A stretch of 9,335 bases of DNA from Solidesulfovibrio magneticus. GTDB taxonomy: Bacteria > Desulfobacterota > Desulfovibrionia > Desulfovibrionales > Desulfovibrionaceae. A program made the position numbers and the translations under genes. This document shows, one piece after another, positions 1 through 5,857 of this stretch. The stretch lies in contig DLGG01000011.1 in NCBI GenBank assembly GCA_002482565.1, forward strand, positions 1 through 9,335. Direction: 5' to 3'. The notes under the pieces are model-generated. The model was not told the origin of the DNA, did no database searches, and saw only the letters and a program-made list of their open reading frames with translations. Positions within the stretch are counted from its first letter, which is position 1; each line of letters opens with the position of its first letter.

Positions 1-97
1 CAGCGCCCGTGCGGGTGCAGGGCAGCGCCCTGCCGGGTCCGGGCAGCGCCCGGCGGGTGCAGGGCAGCGCCCTGCCGGGTCCAGGGCGGAGCCCTGG
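1..97 (-). repeat. Tandem array of short perfect hairpins (about 21-base period)
   Basis: Four perfect inverted repeats follow one another: arms gcagggc/gccctgc (17-33), ccgggc/gcccgg (39-53), gcagggc/gccctgc (59-75) and ccagggc/gccctgg (81-97). Every loop is 3 bases (agc, agc, agc, gga). Units start 22, 20 and 22 bases apart, separated by short cgggt-type spacers, and a truncated copy lies at 1-16, so the array continues to the left. Read on the minus strand, each hairpin is followed directly by ACCC, the same layout (stem, 3-base loop, stem, ACCC) as the elements after aspA and after the histidine kinase. That suggests one repeat family in the opposite orientation. On the plus strand the last hairpin is followed by a short T run (104-107), so it could also terminate a gene to the left. 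Function is unknown. Confidence 0.75.
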
Positions 98-206
98 ATG
101 ATCTTTTACAGGATTCGTGTTACCCAAGCCGCCGCAGCGGGGGTCGCCAACCGGATGGTCCGGGGATCGGCCTGCCGCACTGGTTGCCTTTCGGGGAGCG
201 TGCTCC

Positions 207-1628
207 ATGCGACAGGACACTGATGCCCTTGGAGCGGTGACGCTCCCCGAGGGCAGCCTTTACGGCGTGCACACGGCTCGGGCCGTGGCCAATTTTCCGG
301 TTTCGGGCCAGGTCGTGGCCCCGGAGCTTCTCGCCGCCTATGCCTGGGTCAAGGCAGCCTGCGCCCTGGCCAATCAGGACGCCGGCCATCTCGACGCGCC
401 CCGGACCTCGGCCATCGTGGCCGCCTGCCGCGAAATCGCCGCCGGCCGCCATGCCGAGCAATTCCCCGTCGATGCCCTGCAAGGCGGGGCCGGCACCTCC
501 ACCAACATGAACGTCAACGAGGTCGTGGCCAACCGCGCCTTGCAGCTCCTGGGCCGCCAGCCCGGCGATTACGAATTTCTCTCGCCGCTGGGGCACGTCA
601 ATCTGCACCAGTCCACCAACGACACCTACCCCACGGCGCTTCGGGTGGCGGCGCTCACGCTGCTCAAGGAGCTGGAGACGGCCGCCTCGCGCCTGCAGGA
701 CGCCTTGCAGGCCAAGGAAGCGGCCTTTGCCAACGTCGTGAAGGTGGGCCGCACCGAACTCATGGACGCCGTGCCCATGACGCTGGGCATGACCTTTGGC
801 GCGTTCGCCGAGGCCGTGGCCCGGGACCGGTGGCGCATCTTCAAATGCCGCGAGCGCATCAAGCAGGTGCCGCTGGGCGGCACGGCCGTGGGCACGGGCC
901 TTGGCGCGCCGCGCGCCTTTATTTTCAAGGCGGCCGAGCACCTGCGCCATCTGACCGGGCTGCCGGTGTCGCGGGCGGAAAACCTCGTGGACGCCACGGC
1001 CAACGCCGACTGTTTCGTCGAGGTTTCGGGCATCCTGTCGGCTTTTGCCGCCAATCTGCTGAAAATCGCCTCGGACCTGCGGCTTTTGGCCAGCGGCCCG
1101 CACACGGGCCTGGGCGAAATCCGCCTGCCGGCCTTGCAGGCCGGATCGTCCATCATGCCCGGCAAGGTCAATCCGGTCATCCCGGAGTGCGTGGGCCAGG
1201 TCGCGCTGACGGTCATGGGCAACCACCAGACCGTGACCCTGGTCGCCGGCCTGGGCCAGCTCGAAATCAACCAATATCTGCCGCTGCTGGCCCACAAGTT
1301 CCTGGAATCCATCCGCCTGCTGCGCGACGCCTCGACCGTTTTCGCCGACAAATGCGTGGCCGGCATCGAGGCCGACGAGACGCGCTGCCGGGAACTGGTG
1401 GACAAAAGCCAGGCCCTGGCCACGGTGCTGGTGCCGGCCCTGGGCTACGAGACCGTGGCCCGACTCATGGCCGAAGCGAAAGCTGCCGGCCGCTCCCTGG
1501 CCGCCCACCTCGACGCCGTGGGCCTGCTGCCCCAGGCCGAGGCGGCGACGTTGCTCGCGCCGAAGCGGATGCGAAAATTAGGGTTCGAAGAAGAGGATTA
1601 TGAATGCCTCCGGCGGCCGGGGGCCTGA
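207..1628 (+). CDS. aspA: Aspartate ammonia-lyase (aspartase)
   Basis: The 473-residue product (E. coli AspA has 478) should convert L-aspartate reversibly to fumarate and ammonia in the cytoplasm as a homotetramer, supplying fumarate for anaerobic metabolism. The superfamily signature GSSIMPGKVNP lies at residues 313-323; the second Ser (about 315) is the expected catalytic base by family knowledge. Other conserved blocks are GGAGTSTNMNVNEV, HQSTNDTYPTALR, GGTAVGTGL and a C-terminal fumarase-C-type domain over the last 60 residues. Class II fumarases share this fold. Aspartase is preferred because of the N-terminal DALG..LPEGSLYG block, the HVNLHQSTNDTYPT segment and the aspartase-like GQLEINQYLPL. 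The ATG at 207 is chosen over an in-frame GTG at 117 because it has GGGGAG upstream (193-198) and starts the conserved domain at the usual place; the GTG would add 30 non-homologous-looking residues. The last codons and the stop lie inside a repeat element. Confidence 0.93.
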   Translation: MRQDTDALGAVTLPEGSLYGVHTARAVANFPVSGQVVAPELLAAYAWVKAACALANQDAGHLDAPRTSAIVAACREIAAGRHAEQFPVDALQGGAGTSTNMNVNEVVANRALQLLGRQPGDYEFLSPLGHVNLHQSTNDTYPTALRVAALTLLKELETAASRLQDALQAKEAAFANVVKVGRTELMDAVPMTLGMTFGAFAEAVARDRWRIFKCRERIKQVPLGGTAVGTGLGAPRAFIFKAAEHLRHLTGLPVSRAENLVDATANADCFVEVSGILSAFAANLLKIASDLRLLASGPHTGLGEIRLPALQAGSSIMPGKVNPVIPECVGQVALTVMGNHQTVTLVAGLGQLEINQYLPLLAHKFLESIRLLRDASTVFADKCVAGIEADETRCRELVDKSQALATVLVPALGYETVARLMAEAKAAGRSLAAHLDAVGLLPQAEAATLLAPKRMRKLGFEEEDYECLRRPGA

Positions 1629-1660
1629 GGCCCCCGGACCCCCCAAATGGGTAAGGGGGG
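1604..1660 (+). repeat. Stop-codon-in-loop double-hairpin repeat, copy 1
   Basis: The element begins with atgcctccggcggccggg (1604-1621), identical over 18 bases to 4788-4805. A perfect 9-bp hairpin follows, with arms 1617-1625 and 1629-1637, and its 3-base loop is tga, the stop codon of aspA. Next come ggacc and a second C-run/G-run hairpin (CCCCCC 1639-1644, GGGGGG 1655-1660). There is no T run on the plus strand, so this is not a classical intrinsic terminator, though it may block Rho-dependent or exonucleolytic readthrough. It encodes the last eight or so residues of aspA. Confidence 0.8.
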
Positions 1661-1732
1661 CAGGGACGGCGGCGATAGGCGGGAGCAGGAAGGAAGATCC
1701 GGCGGCCTGAGGCTCCCATCTCTCCTGGGACG

Positions 1733-1760
1733 AAAAAAAGGGAGCGGCCGGCGCTCCCTT
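1733..1760 (-). terminator. Intrinsic terminator of the carboxypeptidase gene
   Basis: Read on the minus strand, this is a 7-bp GC stem (GGGAGCG/CGCTCCC; arms 1752-1758 and 1740-1746), extended by two A-T pairs, with a 5-base loop and a run of seven T (complement of the A's at 1733-1739). It lies about 40 bases past the minus-strand stop codon at 1801-1803. On the plus strand there is no T run, so it acts for the minus-strand gene. Confidence 0.88.
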
Positions 1761-1800
1761 GCTGTGCATTGCGTCCGCCCTGGTCAGGGGCGTGATCGCT

Positions 1801-2961
1801 TCAGGGCTGTCCCACGGCCTGGGCCGGCCCGGCCGGCGGCGTCGCCGCCGCCACGGGCGTGGGGCCGGCGGCCTTTTTAGCCTGAACCATCTTGAAGCCC
1901 TGGTCCAGCAGCTTGGCCGTCTCGCGTTCACGCACGCGCGGGTTGCGCGACCCGAGCACCACGGCGATAAGCCGCGTGTCGCCGCGCATGGCCGTGGCCA
2001 CGATGTTGTAGCCCGAGGCGCACACGAAGCCGGTCTTGAGCCCGTCCACGCCTTCGTAGCGGCCCAGCAGCGAATTGGCGTTGTGGCGCTGGCGGTTGTT
2101 GTGGGTGAAATACTGCATGGAGTGGATGGTGAGCGACTTGGGGAACTGCTCCAGGTAGGCGGCGGCGAGCTTGAGCATATCCCGGGCCGTGGTCACCTGG
2201 CCGTCGGCCGGCAGGCCGTTGGGATTGAAGAACACCGAATTGGTCATGCCCAGGCGCTTGGCCGTGTCGTTCATCAGCGCCACGAAGGCCTCGGCGTTGC
2301 CGTTTTCCAGGTTGTCGGCGATGGCCATGCAGGCGTCGTTGGCCGAGGCCACGGCAATGCCCTTGATGAGGTCCGTGACCTTGACCTGCTCGCCCGGGCG
2401 CAGGCGCATGTTGGAGCCGCCCTGGGCGGCGGCCCGCTGGGAAACTTCGATGACGTCCCAGGGGCGCAGCCGGCCTTGACGGATGGCGTCGAAGAGGATG
2501 TAGAGCGTGAGCACCTTGGTCAGCGAAGCCGGCGGAATCTGCACGTCCGGGTTTTGCTCGTAGAGCACCTCGCCGGTGTTCATGTTCCACAGGATGGCGG
2601 ATTTGACGGTCAGCGGCGATCCCACGGCGCAGGCGCCGATGTCGCCTTCCTCGTTTTCGATGTCGGCCTTGGCCGGGAGCTCGCCTTTTTTGGCCCGGCG
2701 GGGCTTTTGGGCCGGGCTGTCGGCCAGGGCGGCCTTGGCCGGGTGGGGCGCTTTGGACGGCGCGGCGGCCTTGGCGGCTTTGGCCGGTTTCTTGGCTTTG
2801 GGGGTAGCATCGGCCTTGGCCGACTTCTTGGCGGCCGGTTTGGCCTGGGATTTGGCGGGCTGTTCCTTGGCCAGGGCCAGGGCCGGGTCGGCCAGGGGCG
2901 CGACGACCAGGGCCAGGAGAGCTATGGCGGCCAGGATGCTGGCGCGAAGTACGTGATGCAT
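1801..2961 (-). CDS. Secreted D-alanyl-D-alanine carboxypeptidase (peptidase S11, DacA/PBP5-like)
   Basis: The 386-residue protein should trim the terminal D-Ala from peptidoglycan pentapeptides in the periplasm. All three penicillin-binding active-site motifs are present: SLTK at 146-149 (nucleophile Ser146, Lys149), SAN at 206-208 and KTG at 309-311. A signal peptide covers residues 1 to about 31 (RASILAAIALLALVV core, ALALA cleavage region). Between it and the catalytic domain is an unusual Lys/Ala/Pro-rich stretch at about 33-93, resembling the tail of histone H1. Only about 75 residues follow KTG, ending in an Ala/Pro-rich tail, so the PBP5 C-terminal domain and amphipathic membrane anchor appear to be missing and the protein is probably soluble or wall-associated. 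The ATG at 2961 is chosen because the signal peptide starts there and AAGGGG lies 11 bases upstream; a longer in-frame reading to 3162 would bury the signal peptide. It has its own promoter and terminator, so it is probably monocistronic. Confidence 0.93.
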   Translation of the reverse strand: MHHVLRASILAAIALLALVVAPLADPALALAKEQPAKSQAKPAAKKSAKADATPKAKKPAKAAKAAAPSKAPHPAKAALADSPAQKPRRAKKGELPAKADIENEEGDIGACAVGSPLTVKSAILWNMNTGEVLYEQNPDVQIPPASLTKVLTLYILFDAIRQGRLRPWDVIEVSQRAAAQGGSNMRLRPGEQVKVTDLIKGIAVASANDACMAIADNLENGNAEAFVALMNDTAKRLGMTNSVFFNPNGLPADGQVTTARDMLKLAAAYLEQFPKSLTIHSMQYFTHNNRQRHNANSLLGRYEGVDGLKTGFVCASGYNIVATAMRGDTRLIAVVLGSRNPRVRERETAKLLDQGFKMVQAKKAAGPTPVAAATPPAGPAQAVGQP

Positions 2962-3000
2962 GCGGTTTGGTTCCCCTTGCGTGGCGAACGCGTATGGCCT

Positions 3001-3018
3001 GCCCCGGGCAGCCGGGGC
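3001..3018 (-). promoter_or_regulatory. GC-rich hairpin in the carboxypeptidase 5' leader
   Basis: A perfect 7-bp inverted repeat, gccccgg/ccggggc, with a 4-base loop lies between the predicted transcription start (near 3027) and the start codon (2961). No T run follows it, so it is not a simple attenuator. It may affect mRNA stability or translation, or have no role. Confidence 0.5.
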
Positions 3019-3033
3019 GGAATCGACGTTGCG

Positions 3034-3062
3034 CTTGTACCCGCGAGGATGGCGAAAGTCAA
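3034..3062 (-). promoter_or_regulatory. Predicted sigma70 promoter of the carboxypeptidase gene
   Basis: On the minus strand, TTGACT (5 of 6 matches; 3062-3057) is followed after exactly 17 bases by TACAAG (4 of 6; 3039-3034). The start point would be near 3027, giving a leader of about 66 bases. Spacing and position both fit a housekeeping promoter. Confidence 0.65.
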
Positions 3063-3302
3063 AAGCCCGGCTCCCGGCGTTGCGCCCGGCGGGCGCTTGC
3101 CGTAGGGTGGGGACGGCAAACGCCGGACGGGGGGTCGGGCGGTTGTCGCAGGGAGCCTTCATGCCATTTCGTCCATGTGTCCCAGGGGGGCCGGCCCGGC
3201 AGGGTGCGGCCGGCTACGGGCCGTTTGCGCGCATAGCCGCGCGAGCGGCCATATCTTGTCGCGTGCTGGCGCCAACCCGTGCCGGCCGGCGCTGATCCTT
3301 CC

Positions 3303-4814
3303 ATGGCCGACACCCACGATTTCCCCGACATCCAGGAACGCCTCCTCGCCCTGGAGGAGGCCTTTGCCGACCGCAACGGCTACCGGTTCAAAAAAGCCCT
3401 GTCCGAGCTGCGCCGCTCCATCAAGATGCGGGCCAACGCCGTGGCCCTGGCCCAGGCCGAGATTCTCGACAGCCGCAAGGAAAACGAGCGCAACCGCAAG
3501 CAATGCGTGGATCTGCAGGCCAAGCTCAAGACCGTGGTGGACCGCTTCGAGGGCAGTTTCACGGCCTTTGAGAAGTTCCGCAAGGCCATCCGGGTGGTGG
3601 AGCTCATGCGCGGCCACGAGGATCTGCCGGCCGTGCTGGAGCGCATCAAGGACCTTTTTGGCCTGCGGGCCGTGAGCCTGCTGCTCGACGCCGGGGAGTA
3701 CGCCCCCTTCGAGCCGCCCGCGGCGCGCCTGGCCGAAGCCGGGGCTCTTCGGGCCAAGCTGGCCGAGCTCATGCCCAAAGGTTCCGGACCAGGGCCGTTC
3801 ATGGGCTCCATCCGGGCCGTGCCCGACCCGGAATTCTTTTTCGGCCAGGGCTTTTGCGCCGAGCGCAAGGTGCTGCTTCTGGGCTCCTGCTTCATCTATC
3901 CCCTGCGCGACAAGTTCAGCCCCCAAAAGCTCGTCGGCATCCTGAGCTTTTTCGACTCCAACCCCGACCGCTACACCAGCGAGAAGGGGTCGGAGTTCGC
4001 CACCCACTTCGCCGACATCCTGGGCTACACCATCGTTGACGTCACGGACCGCAAAAAGGCCGAACGGCTGCGCGAAGACGTGGAGCGCATGACCCGCCAC
4101 GACCTCAAGTCGCCGCTCACCGCCGTCCTGACCCTGCCCCAGCTCCTGCGCCGCGACGGCAACCTGACCGAGCGCCAAAACGACATGCTCAGCCTCATGC
4201 AGCACGCCGGCTACCGCATGCTCAACATGATCAACCAGTCGCTGGATCTCTACCGCATGGAGCGCGGCGTCTACGAACTCTCCCCCCAGATGGTCGATAT
4301 CCTGCCCATCCTCGACAACATCTCCGGCGAACTGCGCGGGGTCATCGAGGCCAGCGACCTGGCCCTGGACGTCGTCGTGCGGGGCCGCCCCCGCCAGGAC
4401 GGCGACGCCTTTGCCGTGCGCGGCGAGGAAATGCTCCTCTACACCATGCTCTCCAATCTCATCAAAAACGCCCTGGAAGCCTCGCCGCCCGGCCAGCGCG
4501 TGGCTGTGACCCTCACCGACGGCAAAACCCTGGACGTGGCCGTGCACAACGCCGGAGCCGTGCCGGCGGCGGTGCGCCAGCGCTTTTTCACCAAGTTCGC
4601 CACGGCCGGCAAAAAAGACGGCACCGGCCTTGGCGCTTACGGGGCCAAGCTCATCGCCGAAACCCACGGGGCCAAGATCGCCATGGCCACCTCCGAACAG
4701 AAAGGCACCACCGTCACGGTGTCGTTTCCCAAGCCGCGCACGACGGTTACTGGGCAAACGAGTACGAATATCAAGACGAATACGAAGATGCCTCCGGCGG
4801 CCGGGAGGGGGTAA
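3303..4814 (+). CDS. Soluble sensor histidine kinase with GAF-like input domain
   Basis: The 503-residue protein has no signal peptide or membrane segment, so it should be a cytoplasmic two-component kinase. Residues about 10-100 are charged and probably helical/coiled-coil (LLALEEAFADR, KENERNRKQCVDLQAKLK). Residues about 105-250 look like a GAF or DUF484-type sensor domain (AVLERIKDLFGLRAVSLLLD, then LVGILSFFDSNPDRYTSEKG). The dimerisation domain has the H-box RHDLKSPLT with phospho-acceptor His266. The ATPase domain has an N-box, NLIKNALEA (385-393), a G1-like VHNAG (about 414-418, with Asn where DxGxG kinases have Asp) and a G2 box, GTGLGAYGAKLI (from 440). No response regulator lies next to it, so it is an orphan here. 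The ATG at 3303 is preferred over a GTG at 3279 because it is ATG and starts nearer the first helix, but neither has a good Shine-Dalgarno. The ligand is not predictable. The last residues (KMPPAAGRG) are encoded by a repeat element. Confidence 0.9.
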   Translation: MADTHDFPDIQERLLALEEAFADRNGYRFKKALSELRRSIKMRANAVALAQAEILDSRKENERNRKQCVDLQAKLKTVVDRFEGSFTAFEKFRKAIRVVELMRGHEDLPAVLERIKDLFGLRAVSLLLDAGEYAPFEPPAARLAEAGALRAKLAELMPKGSGPGPFMGSIRAVPDPEFFFGQGFCAERKVLLLGSCFIYPLRDKFSPQKLVGILSFFDSNPDRYTSEKGSEFATHFADILGYTIVDVTDRKKAERLREDVERMTRHDLKSPLTAVLTLPQLLRRDGNLTERQNDMLSLMQHAGYRMLNMINQSLDLYRMERGVYELSPQMVDILPILDNISGELRGVIEASDLALDVVVRGRPRQDGDAFAVRGEEMLLYTMLSNLIKNALEASPPGQRVAVTLTDGKTLDVAVHNAGAVPAAVRQRFFTKFATAGKKDGTGLGAYGAKLIAETHGAKIAMATSEQKGTTVTVSFPKPRTTVTGQTSTNIKTNTKMPPAAGRG

Positions 4815-4843
4815 CCCCCTCCCGGACCCTCCCTGTCAGGGGG
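4788..4843 (+). repeat. Stop-codon-in-loop double-hairpin repeat, copy 2
   Basis: It opens with the same 18 bases as copy 1 (4788-4805). A perfect 11-bp hairpin follows (arms 4801-4811 and 4815-4825), whose loop is taa, the kinase stop codon. Then come ggacc and a weaker second hairpin (CCCT 4831-4834, AGGG 4838-4841). The shared bases are read in a different frame from copy 1, and the stem is two pairs longer, yet the stop codon is again exactly the loop. No T run follows. Confidence 0.8.
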
Positions 4844-4904
4844 AAGGGGCTTTGCCTGGGGGCTGCGTAGTATGGTTGCCGCGTGACGCGGCCGGGAGGG
4901 GGCT

Positions 4905-5309
4905 ATGCTTGCACGGTTTGTCTTGGCGTTGGCGTTGACGTTGGCGGCCCCGGCCCTGCCGGCTCTGGCCCAGTCCCAGGCGGCCTACAACGCCGCCGCC
5001 TGCGCGGCCCTCAAAAAGGCCGACGCCGAACTCAACGCCGTCTACGCGGCCGTCCTCAAGAAAAACGCCGACGACAAGAATTTCATCGACAAGCTGAAGA
5101 TCGCCCAGCGGGCCTGGGTGGCCTTCCGCGACGCCGAAATGGCCGCCCGTTACCCGGCCAGGGACAAAGGGGAGTACGGCACGGCCTTTGACCTGTGCTG
5201 GTGCAACGGTTTGGCCGCGCTGACCCAACAGCGCGTCGAGCAGCTCAAGCCCTGGCGCGACGGCATCCCCGAAGGCGACGTCTGCACGGGCAGCTATCCG
5301 GTACGGTAG
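4905..5309 (+). CDS. Secreted LprI/DUF1311-family protein
   Basis: The 134-residue protein has a signal peptide at 1-22 (ARFVLALALTLAAPALPALA, then Q) and is probably periplasmic. The mature part matches the DUF1311 (lysozyme inhibitor LprI) pattern: Cys33, the helix ELNAVYAAVLKK, then AQRAW at 67-71 and FRDAE at 74-78. Four cysteines (33, 98, 100, 127) could form disulfides. Many relatives have Cys straight after FRDAE; here it is Met. Some family members inhibit lysozyme, but many are uncharacterised, so the inhibitor role is only a possibility. The ATG at 4905 has GGGAGGGGG just upstream (4894-4902). It lies 90 bases past the kinase stop, separated by the double-hairpin repeat, so co-transcription is uncertain. 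Confidence 0.82.
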   Translation: MLARFVLALALTLAAPALPALAQSQAAYNAAACAALKKADAELNAVYAAVLKKNADDKNFIDKLKIAQRAWVAFRDAEMAARYPARDKGEYGTAFDLCWCNGLAALTQQRVEQLKPWRDGIPEGDVCTGSYPVR

Positions 5310-5340
5310 CTGTTTTTCACGGGAAAGTGATGATGAGGTC

Positions 5341-5778
5341 TCAGGCCCGGGCCGTGAACATGGCCCCTGAGGCCACTGTGGGGCTGGTGGACGCGCCGGC
5401 CCGGTCATAAGCCCGAAGCGTCCGGGAATTGGCGGCGGCGTTGCCGGCCAAAGCGCCGTCGGCTGTTGCCGCCCCGGTCGTCGAAACGGGCGACGCCGCG
5501 CCGGCCAGGGAGGCCAGCACCGCCGTCTGGCGGGACTGGGCAAAACCGCTGTCGCCGAATTCGCGGCCTGAAGTGGCCGAACCGTCCGCGCCGGACTGCG
5601 TCCCGGGCAACGGCCCGCTTCCCTGGCCCTGGATCGGCAGGCTTGCCTGGGAGGCGCGGACGGGTTCGGCATCGAGGCTGACAGTTCGCGGCGGCGGCGT
5701 CGGATCAGGCACGGCGGGAGCCTGGGCCGCGTACAGCCCGAGCGTCCCGTATCCGCCGCTGTCCACCGCATCGATCAT
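5341..5778 (-). CDS. Small Ala/Ser/Gly-rich protein of unknown function
   Basis: I do not recognise this 145-residue protein. It is rich in Ala, Gly, Ser, Thr and Pro, has no Cys or Trp and no signal peptide or membrane segment, and seems largely unstructured after the N-terminal MIDAVDSGGYGTLGLYAAQ. Reasons to believe it is real: AGGAG lies a few bases upstream of the ATG, third codon positions are strongly G/C as in neighbouring genes, and it fills the gap between the LprI-like gene and cbiG with no overlap. It is convergent to the LprI-like gene, with 31 bases between stops and no obvious terminator, and divergent from cbiG. Competing plus-strand and minus-strand frames across this stretch lack a comparable ribosome-binding site. 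Confidence 0.6.
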   Translation of the reverse strand: MIDAVDSGGYGTLGLYAAQAPAVPDPTPPPRTVSLDAEPVRASQASLPIQGQGSGPLPGTQSGADGSATSGREFGDSGFAQSRQTAVLASLAGAASPVSTTGAATADGALAGNAAANSRTLRAYDRAGASTSPTVASGAMFTARA

Positions 5779-5857
5779 GGCTCTCTCCTGTCCGGGACTC
5801 GTCCCGTTCGCAATGCTTATCGGCTCCTGGCCGGCTCGTCTTTAGTCCCGGGGCGAA

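Larger units (their letters stand above)
2962..3302. other. 341-base divergent intergenic region
   Basis: This separates the minus-strand carboxypeptidase from the plus-strand histidine kinase. It holds the carboxypeptidase promoter (3034-3062), its leader with a strong hairpin (3001-3018), and another small inverted repeat, gcgccc/gggcgc with a ggc loop (3082-3096), about 20 bases upstream of the -35 box. I see no convincing sigma70 promoter for the kinase; around 3225-3256 there are only weak boxes with poor spacing. Short open frames here lack ribosome-binding sites and recognisable features. Confidence 0.6.

Noticed and set aside
1..97. Possible CRISPR array
   Set aside because: The repeats are palindromes with spacers of only a few similar bases; there are no unique 30-base spacers and no cas genes.
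117..206. Upstream GTG start extending aspA by 30 residues
   Set aside because: The extension is Pro/Arg-rich, lacks homology to aspartases, and the ATG at 207 has a good ribosome-binding site.
120..1508. Long minus-strand open frame opposite aspA
   Set aside because: Its translation is Gly/His/Gln-rich without any recognisable domain and mirrors a clear aspA; high-GC genes often leave an open antisense frame.
1759..3105. Long plus-strand open frame opposite the carboxypeptidase
   Set aside because: Contains runs of Gly/Leu/Phe that are simply the complement of the Lys/Ala linker codons; the minus strand has signal peptide and all three active-site motifs.
3159..4757. 532-codon minus-strand open frame opposite the histidine kinase
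   Set aside because: No family features; the opposite strand has H, N and G boxes in the right order.
4836..5771. 311-codon minus-strand open frame spanning the LprI-like gene and the small unknown gene
   Set aside because: Arg/Pro-rich, lacks a ribosome-binding site, and conflicts with a signal-peptide protein on the plus strand.
5779..5857. Possible cobalamin riboswitch before cbiG
   Set aside because: Only 79 bases and no recognisable B12-box; too short for a cobalamin aptamer.
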